Shown here: one piece after another, positions 46,729 through 56,350 of the stretch
Layout: the number at the start of each line of letters is the position of its first letter
Position numbering within the stretch: the first letter of the stretch is position 1
Assembly (NCBI RefSeq): GCF_021726515.1
Contig: NZ_JAKKCJ010000008.1
Coordinates: 1 to 64,000, forward strand
DNA length: 64,000 nt
DNA from: Vibrio sp. CK2-1
GTDB lineage: Bacteria; Pseudomonadota; Gammaproteobacteria; Enterobacterales; Vibrionaceae
Reading direction: 5' to 3'
Translations under genes and position numbers: made by a program
The notes under the pieces: generated by a model
What the model was told of the DNA's origin: nothing
The model's input: the letters and a program-made list of their open reading frames with translations, nothing else
Database searches by the model: none

Positions 46729-47507
46729 GCGGCTTTCAATAATTTATCGGTGATGAAATACAAAGCGATCGATAGCATTGCCAAAATAAATAACGCGGCA
46801 AACATTTCATCGATAATCATCCGAGCGTTAGCTTGTAACATCAGATAGCCCAAGCCTTCACTGGAACCAACCCACTCCCCCACGACCGCTCCAATCGGCG
46901 CGATCACTACTGCGACACGAATCCCAGAAGCTAAGGTGGGTAAGGCTGCGGGTAGTTGAATATGGCGTAACAATTGCCACTTAGAAGCGCCCATGGTTTT
47001 GGCGAGATCAAGGTAACCCGTTGGAGTATTACGCAGGCCGTCATAACAACAAGTCGTCACCGGGAAAAATATAATGATGGCTGCCATCACCACTTTCGAT
47101 GCAATGCCATAACCGAGCCAAAGCATCAACACTGGCGCGATAGCAAATACTGGGATCGCCTGGCTGGCAATAAGAATCGGTAATAACCAACGCTTGAGCG
47201 GTTCAAACATCAACATTTGTAAGGCGAACAGCAGGCCCATCGATAAACCAAGCGCAAGACCTAGCAAAATTTCCTGCGCGGTTACCCAGGTGTGCTTAAG
47301 CAACACATCATATCGAGTAAGTAATTTATCCAGTACATCGACTGGCGCAGGCAAAATAAAGCTTGGCATATCAAACATCACCACAACCAACTGCCATAAG
47401 CCGAGTATCACCACAACCGTAACTAGCAAACGTAGCGCAGGATGCGTCACACGCTCTTTTTGACTCACTCGGCGAGAAAGCGATTGGTATTGAGTCATCT
47501 CACTCAT
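46707..47507 (-). CDS. thiX: Thiamine-pyrimidine precursor ABC transporter, permease
   Basis: This 266-aa inner-membrane permease of the SsuC/TauC type has about six helices and the EAA-type loop around LDLAKTMGASKWQLLRHIQLP. I chose the ATG at 47507, which overlaps the thiZ stop by 8 bp and has GGAGAAAG upstream. The longer frame to 47561 lies within thiZ. Confidence 0.92.
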   Translation of the reverse strand: MSEMTQYQSLSRRVSQKERVTHPALRLLVTVVVILGLWQLVVVMFDMPSFILPAPVDVLDKLLTRYDVLLKHTWVTAQEILLGLALGLSMGLLFALQMLMFEPLKRWLLPILIASQAIPVFAIAPVLMLWLGYGIASKVVMAAIIIFFPVTTCCYDGLRNTPTGYLDLAKTMGASKWQLLRHIQLPAALPTLASGIRVAVVIAPIGAVVGEWVGSSEGLGYLMLQANARMIIDEMFAALFILAMLSIALYFITDKLLKAAIPWESK

Positions 47508-48303
47508 AATCTTTCTCCAATTGCTGCAAAATGGCTTGTTGTAACGCGGCGCATTCGCCATCTAATATTCGGGGAGTCGGCGATTCTGGCACCGCAAGAG
47601 ATTGCGCTTTGGCTGGTGTTCCTTGCAGTACATACAATTGATTGGCTAGCCGGACAGCTTCTTGTGGATCATGGGTGATCAAAACCACGGTTTTCTCTTT
47701 CAATAACTCGGCTGACAAAGTCTGTAATTTATGTCGCGTCACGGCATCAAGCGCTGAAAAAGGTTCATCCATCAATACCACTGGCTTGTCTTGCATTAAG
47801 GTGCGAGCAAGCGCCACACGTTGTCTCATTCCACCTGAAAGTTGATCCGGTTTGGCATGGCTATAATCCACCAGCCCGACTTGCTGCAATAATTTGATCG
47901 CACGTTGCTGCTCTTGCGGAGAATCGCTTGGAGAATGATTAAAACGAGAACTTAAACAAACGTTATCCAACACATTGAGCCACGGCAGCAATAGATCTTG
48001 CTGAGCCATATAAGCGATATGCTCGGTTAACAGTAAGTTGTCGGTAGTCGTCAGGCTCCCTTGCCACTCAACTTTGTCGGCTAATAAGCCCGCTAAGTAG
48101 CGAAGAATCGTGGTTTTACCGCAGCCACTTTTCCCCAACAACACCGTCCATTGCCCTGCTGGGATCTGCATATTGATGCCTGAAAGCGTAGGAGTTTGGC
48201 TATCTTTATATTGCAAACAAGCGTTAGTAATTTGAATGCCGATAGTTTTAGCTGACATAGCTCTAGGAGACGTAGATTTAGTAGACATAGCTTCAGTAGA
48301 CAT
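47500..48303 (-). CDS. thiZ: Thiamine-pyrimidine precursor ABC transporter, ATPase
   Basis: This ABC ATPase has Walker A GKSGCGKTT, signature LSGGMRQR, Walker B VVLMDEPFSALD and a His switch (VVLITHD). The first 20 codons consist of four degenerate 15-bp repeats (A-M-S-T-E, A-M-S-T-K, S-T-S-P-R, A-M-S-A-K), so starts at 48303, 48288 and 48258 are all possible. The family-like sequence begins with TIGIQITNACLQY. First gene after the TPP riboswitch leader. Confidence 0.93.
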   Translation of the reverse strand: MSTEAMSTKSTSPRAMSAKTIGIQITNACLQYKDSQTPTLSGINMQIPAGQWTVLLGKSGCGKTTILRYLAGLLADKVEWQGSLTTTDNLLLTEHIAYMAQQDLLLPWLNVLDNVCLSSRFNHSPSDSPQEQQRAIKLLQQVGLVDYSHAKPDQLSGGMRQRVALARTLMQDKPVVLMDEPFSALDAVTRHKLQTLSAELLKEKTVVLITHDPQEAVRLANQLYVLQGTPAKAQSLAVPESPTPRILDGECAALQQAILQQLEKDYE

Positions 48304-48307
48304 TGCT
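48248..48307 (-). repeat. Four in-frame degenerate 15-bp repeats at the thiZ start
   Basis: On the minus strand the units read AGCAATGTCTACTGA, AGCTATGTCTACTAA, ATCTACGTCTCCTAG and AGCTATGTCAGCTAA. Three carry an in-frame ATG. They extend the ThiZ N-terminus by up to 15-20 residues with no family counterpart. Confidence 0.85.
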
Positions 48308-48454
48308 AACGCCTAACTTTATCGCGATGGTATTAAGTGGGATGACCGATAAGTGATTTAAATCAACGCAGTAAGCTCCTGAAATCACAGGCGCACTAGG
48401 TTCTTTTGATGAAGAGATTTGCTGAGGATTACACTGTATTGAAGAATTCGCCAT
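48293..48454 (-). CDS. Possible small protein in the thi leader
   Basis: A 53-codon frame starts at an ATG with AGGAG 5 nt upstream (MANSSIQCNPQQISSSKEPS at its start) and ends 11 bp inside thiZ. It lies downstream of the TPP aptamer. No family is recognisable and the protein may not exist; the good ribosome site and the overlap with thiZ could instead serve translational coupling. Confidence 0.3.
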   Translation of the reverse strand: MANSSIQCNPQQISSSKEPSAPVISGAYCVDLNHLSVIPLNTIAIKLGVSNVY

Positions 48455-48561
48455 TACCACTCCTATTACCAACGTATAGGAACTGGCTTTGGCCGTCATT
48501 TGGAAGGATCGAAGATCAGATTCGCAAAGGTTGCCGAGGTGATTCGGCGAGTGGCAAAGCG

Positions 48562-48645
48562 TTATAGTTCCCTACGTCAGTGCTAACTGAATCAGGTTCT
48601 ACGGGTCTCGAATTTCGATCTCAGCCAATCTTTGGCTCCCCGACT
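48562..48645 (-). promoter_or_regulatory. TPP riboswitch (THI element)
   Basis: On the minus strand the leader contains the conserved thi-box elements in order: GGGGAGCC, GGCTGAGA, GACCCGTAGAACCTGA, and TTAGCACTGACGTAGGGAA. These form the pyrimidine and pyrophosphate sensor helices. It sits about 260 nt upstream of thiZ and should switch off the thiZXY-tenA-thiM-thiE operon when thiamine pyrophosphate is plentiful. The rest of the 48304-48853 gap holds the expression platform and the guaA terminator. Confidence 0.96.
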
Positions 48646-48782
48646 ATTACGCGCAAATCATAACAGGACATTTAAATCAGTAATATGCTTTTTTGATAAT
48701 AACTCCTATTTAGAATTCATTTATGAGAGCTAGGTATTCCGTTTGCTATCACTTTTGGTCAGGAGAGCGCCATGGCCAAATA

Positions 48783-48817
48783 ACGGACAAAAAAAGTCCG
48801 CAATAAATGCGGACTTT
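48783..48817 (-). terminator. Intrinsic terminator of guaB-guaA
   Basis: The stem AAAGTCCGCA (48793-48802) pairs with TGCGGACTTT (48808-48817) and is followed by U8 on the minus strand, 37 bp past the guaA stop. Confidence 0.88.
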
Positions 48818-48853
48818 AAGGATGCTTAATATCAAGCTAGTGTTGGTGGAAAA

Positions 48854-50431
48854 TTATTCCCACTCAATCGTCGCGGGTGGTTTGCCCGAAATATCGTAAA
48901 CCACACGAGAGATGCCATCGATTTCATTGATGATACGGTTAGAAACCTTACCTAGGAAATCGTATGGTAGGTGCGCCCAATGTGCAGTCATGAAATCAAT
49001 GGTTTCTACCGCGCGTAGTGACACAACCCAATCGTATTTACGGCCATCGCCCATTACGCCAACCGAGCGTACAGGTAGGAATACCGTAAAGGCTTGAGAA
49101 ACTTTATTGTAAAGATCTGCAGCGTGAAGCTCTTCAATGAAGATAGCATCGGCGCGACGTAGTAAATCACAATATTCTTTCTTCACTTCACCTAGAACAC
49201 GCACACCTAGACCCGGGCCAGGGAACGGGTGACGGTAAAGCATGTTGTATGGTAGGCCAAGCTCTAGACCTATCTTACGTACTTCATCTTTGAACAATTC
49301 ACGTAATGGCTCAACCAGACCCATCGCCATATCATCTGGCAAGCCGCCAACGTTATGGTGAGATTTGATCACATGCGCTTTACCGGTTTTCGATGCTGCA
49401 GATTCGATTACATCTGGGTAGATAGTGCCTTGTGCCAACCATTTAGCGTTTTTCAGTTTCTTCGATTCTTCATCAAAGATTTCTACGAATACACGACCAA
49501 TGATTTTACGTTTGGCTTCTGGCTCATCTTCACCACCTAGTGCGTCAAGGAAGCGGTTTTCTGCATCGACATGGATAATGTTAAGACCGAAGTGATCGCC
49601 AAACATTTCCATCACTTGCTCAGCTTCGTTTAAACGTAGTAAACCGTTATCAACAAATACACAAGTTAATTTAGGACCAATCGCGCGGTGGATTAGCATT
49701 GCAACCACTGATGAATCAACACCACCAGATAGACCTAAGATCACTTCATCATCGCCCACTTGCTCTTTAATGCGGGCAACTGCGTCTTCGATGATTGAAG
49801 ATGGTGTCCATAGTTTGCTACAGCCACAGATATTCAGCACAAAGTTTTCAAGCATGCGTAAGCCTTGACGAGTGTGCGTTACTTCTGGGTGGAATTGAAC
49901 ACCGTAAAAACGTTTTTCTTCGTTGGCCATTGCTGCATACGGGCAAGTGTCGGTTTGAGCAACTTTGGTGAAATCAGCTGGGATCTCAACTACTTTATCG
50001 CCGTGGCTCATCCATACATCTAAAAGTGGTTTGCCATCTTCAGAGATTGCATCTTCGATATTTTTGAATAAAGCACAGTCAGAAACAGACTTAACTTGAG
50101 CATAACCAAATTCACGTTCGTTAGAACCAGCAACTTTACCGCCTAGTTGCTCAGACATGGTTTGCATGCCGTAGCAAATACCAAATACCGGTACGCCAGC
50201 ATTAAAAACATATTCAGGAGCGCGAGGTGAACCAGCTTCAGTTACACTTTCTGGACCGCCCGATAAGATAATACCGTTTGGATTAAATTCACGGATATCC
50301 GCTTCGTCTACATCCCAGCTCCACAGTTCACAGTACACACCGATTTCACGGATACGACGAGCAATCAATTGGGTGTATTGAGAGCCAAAATCTAAAATTA
50401 AAATGCGTTCAGCATGGATATTGGTTGTCAT
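48854..50431 (-). CDS. guaA: GMP synthase (glutamine-hydrolysing)
   Basis: The 525-aa enzyme converts XMP to GMP. The class I glutamine amidotransferase domain has C86 (GICYGMQ), H181 and E183; the ATP-pyrophosphatase loop SGGVDS is at 235-240; the C-terminal dimerisation domain ends IEWE. It lies 153 bp downstream of guaB, the usual gua order. Confidence 0.98.
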   Translation of the reverse strand: MTTNIHAERILILDFGSQYTQLIARRIREIGVYCELWSWDVDEADIREFNPNGIILSGGPESVTEAGSPRAPEYVFNAGVPVFGICYGMQTMSEQLGGKVAGSNEREFGYAQVKSVSDCALFKNIEDAISEDGKPLLDVWMSHGDKVVEIPADFTKVAQTDTCPYAAMANEEKRFYGVQFHPEVTHTRQGLRMLENFVLNICGCSKLWTPSSIIEDAVARIKEQVGDDEVILGLSGGVDSSVVAMLIHRAIGPKLTCVFVDNGLLRLNEAEQVMEMFGDHFGLNIIHVDAENRFLDALGGEDEPEAKRKIIGRVFVEIFDEESKKLKNAKWLAQGTIYPDVIESAASKTGKAHVIKSHHNVGGLPDDMAMGLVEPLRELFKDEVRKIGLELGLPYNMLYRHPFPGPGLGVRVLGEVKKEYCDLLRRADAIFIEELHAADLYNKVSQAFTVFLPVRSVGVMGDGRKYDWVVSLRAVETIDFMTAHWAHLPYDFLGKVSNRIINEIDGISRVVYDISGKPPATIEWE

Positions 50432-50584
50432 TAGTGTTCTCTAATAATCTAATCAAAGTGGGTGTGGTACGAGTTTCGAGAAGACTGGCTTCCCTTTGTT
50501 TAAACTCAAACACTCATACCTTTAAAATATTATCTGGGGTAAAGCTTTGCCGTTATGACTCACTTTTCCCCATAGATTAACAAC

Positions 50585-52048
50585 TTACATTCTGTTGTAG
50601 TTTGGCGCTTCTTTGGTGATCTGCACATCATGCACATGCGACTCTTGCATGCCCGCACCTGAGATACGAACAAATTCAGCTTTAGTACGCATATCTTCGA
50701 TGGTTGCACTACCCGTTAAGCCCATACTTGAACGTAAACCACCCATTTGTTGGTGGATGATTTCTTTTAGGCGACCTTTGTATGCGATGCGACCTTCAAT
50801 ACCTTCAGGTACTAGCTTGTCTGCAGCATTATCCGATTGGAAGTAACGGTCTGATGAACCTTGAGACATCGCACCTAGTGAGCCCATACCTCGGTAAGAC
50901 TTGTAAGAACGACCTTGGAAAAGAATGACTTCACCCGGTGCTTCTTCCGTACCTGCGAACATAGAGCCAACCATTACGCAAGATGCGCCAGCGGCAATCG
51001 CTTTACAGATATCACCAGAGAAACGGATACCACCATCAGCAATCACAGGAATGCCAAATTCAGCTGCTGCACTTGCCGCTTCTGAAATAGCGGTAATTTG
51101 TGGAACGCCTACGCCTGTTACGATACGAGTAGTACAAATAGAACCCGGGCCAATACCCACTTTAACCGCATCAACACCAGCATCAATAAGTGCACGAGCG
51201 CCGGCAGCCGTTGCTACGTTACCACCGATGATTTGCAAGTCAGGGTATAGAGCGCGTGTTTCTTTAATGCGATCAAGTACGCCTTGCGAGTGGCCATGTG
51301 ATGAGTCAATCAATAACACATCAACACCGGCTTCAACTAACGCTTTAACACGCTCTTCGTTACCTGCGCCAGCGCCAACTGCAGCACCAACACGTAAACG
51401 GCCGCGCTCATCTTTACAAGCGTTCGGTTTACGTTCAGCTTTTTGGAAATCTTTTGCCGTGATCATGCCTGAAAGTTGGAAAGCGTCATTGACGACCAAT
51501 ACTTTCTCAACACGATGGGCTTGCATGCATTGCTGAACTTCACTCATTGATGCGCCTTCTTTTACAGAAGCAAGACGATCTTTTGGTGTCATTACTTGTT
51601 CAACAGTTTTGGTTAAATCGGTTACAAAACGCACGTCACGACCGGTAATAATACCGACAAGATCGTTACTTTCTGTCACAACAGGAAAACCAGCAAAACC
51701 GTGTTTCTCGGTTAATGCTTTTACATCAGCAATGGTTTCATCAGGACGGATTGTCACAGGATTGCTAACCACACCCGCTTCGTAAATTTTTACTAAGCGA
51801 ACTTCTTCAGCTTGTTGCTCGATCGACATATTCTTGTGAATAAAACCGATACCGCCTTCTTGAGCTAGAGCAATAGCCAAACGAGCTTCTGTTACCGTAT
51901 CCATAGCGGCAGAGATCATTGGTACATTAAGGGTGATCTTTTTAGTCAACTGAGTGCGAAGATCAGCTGTATTTGGAAGAACAGTGGAGTGTGCTGGGAC
52001 GAGCAGTACGTCATCAAACGTTAAAGCTTCTTTAGCGATTCGTAACAT
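50585..52048 (-). CDS. guaB: Inosine-5'-monophosphate dehydrogenase
   Basis: The 487-aa enzyme oxidises IMP to XMP, the committed step of guanine nucleotide synthesis. The catalytic cysteine is C305 in GPGSICTTR. Two CBS domains are inserted at about 95-200 ([30 protein letters not shown]). The flap region contains MGSLGAM. A good promoter lies about 125 bp upstream. Confidence 0.98.
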   Translation of the reverse strand: MLRIAKEALTFDDVLLVPAHSTVLPNTADLRTQLTKKITLNVPMISAAMDTVTEARLAIALAQEGGIGFIHKNMSIEQQAEEVRLVKIYEAGVVSNPVTIRPDETIADVKALTEKHGFAGFPVVTESNDLVGIITGRDVRFVTDLTKTVEQVMTPKDRLASVKEGASMSEVQQCMQAHRVEKVLVVNDAFQLSGMITAKDFQKAERKPNACKDERGRLRVGAAVGAGAGNEERVKALVEAGVDVLLIDSSHGHSQGVLDRIKETRALYPDLQIIGGNVATAAGARALIDAGVDAVKVGIGPGSICTTRIVTGVGVPQITAISEAASAAAEFGIPVIADGGIRFSGDICKAIAAGASCVMVGSMFAGTEEAPGEVILFQGRSYKSYRGMGSLGAMSQGSSDRYFQSDNAADKLVPEGIEGRIAYKGRLKEIIHQQMGGLRSSMGLTGSATIEDMRTKAEFVRISGAGMQESHVHDVQITKEAPNYNRM

Positions 52049-52171
52049 TGCAATATCTCACATAAGAGTTTTGGAGGAATAAATCCCGCATTGAGCCTGA
52101 ACTCTCCGCGATAAACTCATTTCATCGTTTCGCATAACAAAATGAATTTGGGATTTGATATTGCAGCGGGA

Positions 52172-52200
52172 TTATACGCCTCACGCAATCGTTTGACTAG
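52172..52200 (-). promoter_or_regulatory. Probable guaB promoter
   Basis: On the minus strand a perfect -10 TATAAT (52177-52172) is separated by 17 bp from TAGTCA (52200-52195), a 4-of-6 match to the -35 consensus, upstream of guaB. The rest of the 52049-52396 gap is AT-rich and carries the divergent xseA promoter; nothing else is visible in it. Confidence 0.6.
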
Positions 52201-52396
52201 CCGTTTTTGATAGTTTCTTTATGATATTTTCATCAGTAAAATTATTGATTAAAAATATGAATAAATTTCGTTCATTTATTAATGTTATCGGACGTGTTTT
52301 TTATCTCGAAATAGCCAACACTATTAGGCTCAAAAGCCAACTAACGTTATAATGAAATCGATTGCTTACCTCTTTTTTATCTAAAAATGGCGACCA

Positions 52397-53728
52397 ATGA
52401 CCTTAAATTCTAATCCCAATATTTTTACCGTCTCTCGTTTAAATGCCGAAGTCAGAATGCTACTTGAAAATGAAATGGGCATTGTATGGCTTGTTGGTGA
52501 GCTATCAAACTTTTCAGCGCCGGTTTCTGGCCATTGGTACTTCTCATTAAAAGATGCTCGCGCCCAAGTCAAATGTGCCATGTTTAAAGGCAATAACCGA
52601 CGAGTGAGTTTTAAACCACTTAATGGTAACCAAGTTCTCGTTAAAGCGCGTTTATCTTTATATGAACCACGTGGCGACTACCAATTGATCGTCGAAAGTA
52701 TGCAGCCTGAAGGCGATGGCCGCTTACAACAAATGTTCGATGAACTAAAAATGAAATTGGCCGGTGAAGGCTTATTTGCTCAGCACCTTAAAAAGCCCCT
52801 GCCCGATAATCCCAAACGTATTGGGGTGATTACGTCCAAAACCGGCGCGGCTTTATATGACATTCTCGATGTTTTAAAACGTCGCGATCCTAGTCTACCT
52901 GTCATCGTCTACCCAACGACGGTACAAGGGGAAGACACCGCATTTAAAATTGCCCAAGCGATTGGACGAGCGAACAGCCGTAATGAATGCGATATTTTAA
53001 TCGTTGGACGTGGCGGTGGTTCGTTAGAAGATCTATGGTGTTTTAACCATGAAATTGTGGCTAGAACTATAGCGGCAAGCCAAATTCCGATTGTCAGCGC
53101 GGTTGGCCATGAAATTGATGTCACGATTGCTGATTTTGTTGCCGATGTACGTGCACCAACGCCATCGGCTGCGGCTGAACTAGTTAGCCGAGATAATAGC
53201 CATAAAGCACAAACCATTTTAAGCAAGCAACAAGCGTTAATGAGTGCTTGGCGTCATTATCGCCACCAGCAAAAAACGCAGCTCAATCGATTACAATTTG
53301 CATTAGAAAAGCAGCATCCTCGCTACCAGTTAGAAAAGCAAAGCCAAAAGTTAGATGACCTTTCTTTTCGTATGCAGCAAGCTTTAACTAGGCAGCTAAC
53401 ACAATCAAGAAATCAATTGGATCGAGCTCAACAACGACTCAATTTTTATTCGCCAAATAAGACGATTGAACGTAATCAGTACCACCTAAAAAATAATAAA
53501 GAACGATTGATCCAAGCAATCAACCAACATTTATTAAATCAACACTATCGACTTTCTCTTCAAGCGGAAAAACTCGATACCGTTAGCCCCCTTTCCACTT
53601 TAAAGCGCGGCTATTCGATAACCCGAGATGAAAATGGCAAGCTGATCACGGATGCTAAACAACTCCGTTCAGGTCAGACAATTAACACGAAATTTATTGA
53701 TGGTGATATATACTCAGTTATTGTATGA
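52397..53728 (+). CDS. xseA: Exodeoxyribonuclease VII large subunit
   Basis: The 443-aa subunit has an N-terminal OB fold ([31 protein letters not shown]), then the nuclease domain ([59 protein letters not shown]). A long coiled coil precedes the C-terminal [15 protein letters not shown]. With XseB it degrades single-stranded DNA. Divergent from guaB. Confidence 0.97.
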   Translation: MTLNSNPNIFTVSRLNAEVRMLLENEMGIVWLVGELSNFSAPVSGHWYFSLKDARAQVKCAMFKGNNRRVSFKPLNGNQVLVKARLSLYEPRGDYQLIVESMQPEGDGRLQQMFDELKMKLAGEGLFAQHLKKPLPDNPKRIGVITSKTGAALYDILDVLKRRDPSLPVIVYPTTVQGEDTAFKIAQAIGRANSRNECDILIVGRGGGSLEDLWCFNHEIVARTIAASQIPIVSAVGHEIDVTIADFVADVRAPTPSAAAELVSRDNSHKAQTILSKQQALMSAWRHYRHQQKTQLNRLQFALEKQHPRYQLEKQSQKLDDLSFRMQQALTRQLTQSRNQLDRAQQRLNFYSPNKTIERNQYHLKNNKERLIQAINQHLLNQHYRLSLQAEKLDTVSPLSTLKRGYSITRDENGKLITDAKQLRSGQTINTKFIDGDIYSVIV

Positions 53729-53769
53729 GTATTTTTTGATCACTATGCACTCCAATATCGAGGCTTGAT

Positions 53770-55527
53770 TTGAATCAGCATAAAGAAATTTGGCCATCAC
53801 TATGGCAAGAGATCGTAAACTTGGTTACAGACCTTACCGAAGTGCCGGTCGCGCTGATTATGCGTAAAAATGCCGATAGCATGGAAGTCATAGCGGCCAA
53901 TAATAATAGGGCTGATAATCCTTACCAGATTGGTGCTAAGGAAGCCTTGTGTCATAACTTATACTGTCACCATGTGGTACAAACAGATTCTCCTTTGCAT
54001 ATCTCCAACGCTCTAAAGTTGGATAAATGGAAAGACAATCCTGATATCAAACTCGGCATGGTCGCCTACTATGGCTTACCAATTCATTTTGCTGATGGCA
54101 GTACTTTCGGCACTTTTTGTATTTTAGATAACAAAGAACGCGAGTTTGACGAGAAATTTCAACGCTTAATGCAACTACTGGCTAATTCAGTTGAAAGCTC
54201 ACTAGCTATGCATGTTGAAAATCTGAAATTAAGCGATGAACTTCAAGAGCGCGATCATTATCATTCTCTCACCAACTTACCGACTCAATCGCTAGGCCAA
54301 CTCAAATATTCACATAAAGATGATCTCAATTTATCCATTCTCTTTATTCGCAATATTCAAGCATTTGATATTCGAGATAATCTTGGCTTGATTGATGCGC
54401 AAAGGTTAACTCAAGAGTTTTATAAGCAGGTCAAAAGCTGTATTCCTAAAGAAGTAGAAATCTACTACATCAGTAACTCTGAAATGATCTTGGTTCTTAA
54501 CTCTCAATCTCCCGATACATTAGCCGGTGAAACTGAAAATCTAGCTTGTTTGCTACGCGAGTTATTTTCCTCTCCGATCAATTTAAACGATAAAAAAATC
54601 ACCGTTCCAATCAGCATTGGTTGTGCCTTTTCTTACAACAATGAGTACCGCTTTGAAGAAGTGCTTGATATGTCGACCGTTGCTTGTACTCAAGGAGCAC
54701 ATTCCAGTAAAGCATTTCATATCTTTAATCCTGACCAACAAAAACTGCGTCAGCATCATTATGAAGTCATGCAACAATTCCCAAGTGCTTTTGAAAATGA
54801 TGAGTTTTATCTCAACTATCAGCCTATTATCTCAGCGGAAACCAATCAGATTGTAGGTTGTGAAGCCCTAGTTCGTTGGAATAACGCGACATTGGGAATG
54901 ATCTACCCAGATGAATTCATTCCTCTAGCAGAGAAGTGTGGCGCGATGGTGAGACTCGGTGATTGGGTCATCGAGCAAGCGCTTGAAAACTTGAAGCGCT
55001 GGCAGGAGAAGAATAATCCTGACTTTTATATCAGCATTAATATCTCCAGCACGCAATTTAGCCAAGATGATTTTACCGATAAGATCAAAGCGAAATTGAA
55101 GCAGTACCAGATTAACCCAGATAATATTTTGCTAGAACTGACAGAAACCGCACTACTTGATAATCAACAACAAGTGATGAAGCACTGTCAGGAACTGTCT
55201 CAACTAGGCATAAAAATCGCTCTGGATGATTTTGGAACGGGTTTTTCTTCTTTAAGCCACTTGCATGACTTCCCGATTGATATTGTGAAAATCGATAAGA
55301 GCTTTATCTTTAGCTTAAACAGCTCTAAAAAATCAGAACAACTGGTGAAAGGTATTTTATCGCTAGGTAAGATGTTGGACTTGAAAGTGGTGGCTGAAGG
55401 GGTGGAAAGTTTAGATATCTGCCAAAATCTACAATCGCTGCATTGTGACTTTATGCAAGGTTACTACTGGGATCGTCCACTCTCTCCGGAAGATTTTGAA
55501 TCAACCTACCTTGATTCCTCGAAATAA
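53770..55527 (+). CDS. GAF - degenerate GGDEF - EAL cyclic-di-GMP phosphodiesterase
   Basis: The 585-aa cytoplasmic signalling protein has an N-terminal GAF domain (about 5-150, YGLPIHFADGSTFGTFCILD). A GGDEF-like domain (about 165-320) has lost the GGDEF signature (SNSEM replaces it). The EAL domain (about 335-580) keeps its catalytic residues: E365-A-L, N in SINISS, E in LELTET, DD at 486-487, K510 and E543. Phosphodiesterase activity is therefore expected, sensing through GAF. It starts at a TTG with GAGG upstream, 41 bp after xseA. Confidence 0.9.
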   Translation: MNQHKEIWPSLWQEIVNLVTDLTEVPVALIMRKNADSMEVIAANNNRADNPYQIGAKEALCHNLYCHHVVQTDSPLHISNALKLDKWKDNPDIKLGMVAYYGLPIHFADGSTFGTFCILDNKEREFDEKFQRLMQLLANSVESSLAMHVENLKLSDELQERDHYHSLTNLPTQSLGQLKYSHKDDLNLSILFIRNIQAFDIRDNLGLIDAQRLTQEFYKQVKSCIPKEVEIYYISNSEMILVLNSQSPDTLAGETENLACLLRELFSSPINLNDKKITVPISIGCAFSYNNEYRFEEVLDMSTVACTQGAHSSKAFHIFNPDQQKLRQHHYEVMQQFPSAFENDEFYLNYQPIISAETNQIVGCEALVRWNNATLGMIYPDEFIPLAEKCGAMVRLGDWVIEQALENLKRWQEKNNPDFYISINISSTQFSQDDFTDKIKAKLKQYQINPDNILLELTETALLDNQQQVMKHCQELSQLGIKIALDDFGTGFSSLSHLHDFPIDIVKIDKSFIFSLNSSKKSEQLVKGILSLGKMLDLKVVAEGVESLDICQNLQSLHCDFMQGYYWDRPLSPEDFESTYLDSSK

Positions 55528-55629
55528 CGACAACATTTGAAATTCAAAGCCAGCGAAGTATTGCATTATGCTCGCTGGCTTTTTTGTACCTACCGCTATC
55601 AGGCAAATAGGCGCCGTACCGCTTCCTGT

Positions 55630-55875
55630 TTAAAGGGCGTCATGGTACTCAAATAGAATACGCGATTTAGACTTAAGCTCATTACAATGAGAACAGAAGT
55701 AACTCACCGAGCCACAGGCCTGTATTTTGTCTGCCGTTTGCTGGCAGTCTGGACACTTGGCTACGCACGTATAGTTATGCTGACATGCATGACATTGATA
55801 TTGCTCACTTCCCTTGTTGCCACTAGCATCGAAGGTTAATTCCCCCTGACAAGAAGGGCATAAATCCTGCTTCAT
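55630..55875 (-). CDS. yfgJ: YfgJ-like zinc-ribbon protein
   Basis: The 81-aa protein has eight cysteines in paired C-x2-C knuckles (LCPSC, QCHAC, KCPDC, FCSHC) and the family segment ACGSVSYFC. E. coli yfgJ also lies in the xseA-der interval. I chose the ATG at 55875 with AGAGGTG upstream, not the GTG at 55881. Function unknown. Confidence 0.85.
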   Translation of the reverse strand: MKQDLCPSCQGELTFDASGNKGSEQYQCHACQHNYTCVAKCPDCQQTADKIQACGSVSYFCSHCNELKSKSRILFEYHDAL

Positions 55876-55881
55876 AATCAC

Positions 55882-56290
55882 CTCTGTAAAAATACCTGTA
55901 GATTTAACTCAATAGTACTATTATCCTAGCAAGACAAAAAAATTTACTGACTTCAGATAAGATAAATAGATCTTTCACCGATCTTCCGCTTTCTACCCCG
56001 TGATCAGCGATCTACCCCATTAAGAATATTTATATCACCATATGCCGAAAGCATAAGTTACATGTTCTGCATTTCAATTTTAAAAAGCATAAAAATCTAA
56101 ATTTTATTTTTAAAACGCCACGATCCGATATTTTCGATATTCCAAAAAACGCTATTTAGGCTATTAAACCAAAAGATCATCGTCTCACAGGAGAAGTGAC
56201 TTCTAATTGGTATTCATGCTTCCAGTACGCTTATCTATACCCAAGTGATTTCAAGATAGATAGATATGCTTAGAGTCACTTGGCTATATA
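55882..56290. other. Intergenic region with an imperfect inverted repeat
   Basis: No gene is visible between yfgJ and the der terminator. At 56236-56289 TATACCCAAGTGA and TCACTTGGCTATATA form an imperfect inverted repeat around a 27-bp AT-rich centre. ACCCAAGTGA-type repeats recur in Vibrio genomes and may be small non-autonomous elements or hairpin motifs. Confidence 0.5.
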
Positions 56291-56320
56291 CAAAAATACC
56301 ACTCAATTGGAGTGGTATTT
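56291..56320 (-). terminator. Intrinsic terminator downstream of der
   Basis: The 11-bp stem AAATACCACTC / GAGTGGTATTT has a 5-base loop and is followed by TTTTTG on the minus strand, 31 bp past the der stop. Confidence 0.8.
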
Positions 56321-56350
56321 AACGTTACAGCTTATTGTGCGTGTAGAAAA

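Noticed and set aside
50925..51536. 203-codon plus-strand frame opposite guaB
   Set aside because: Antisense shadow of a highly conserved enzyme gene; composition is typical of such shadows.
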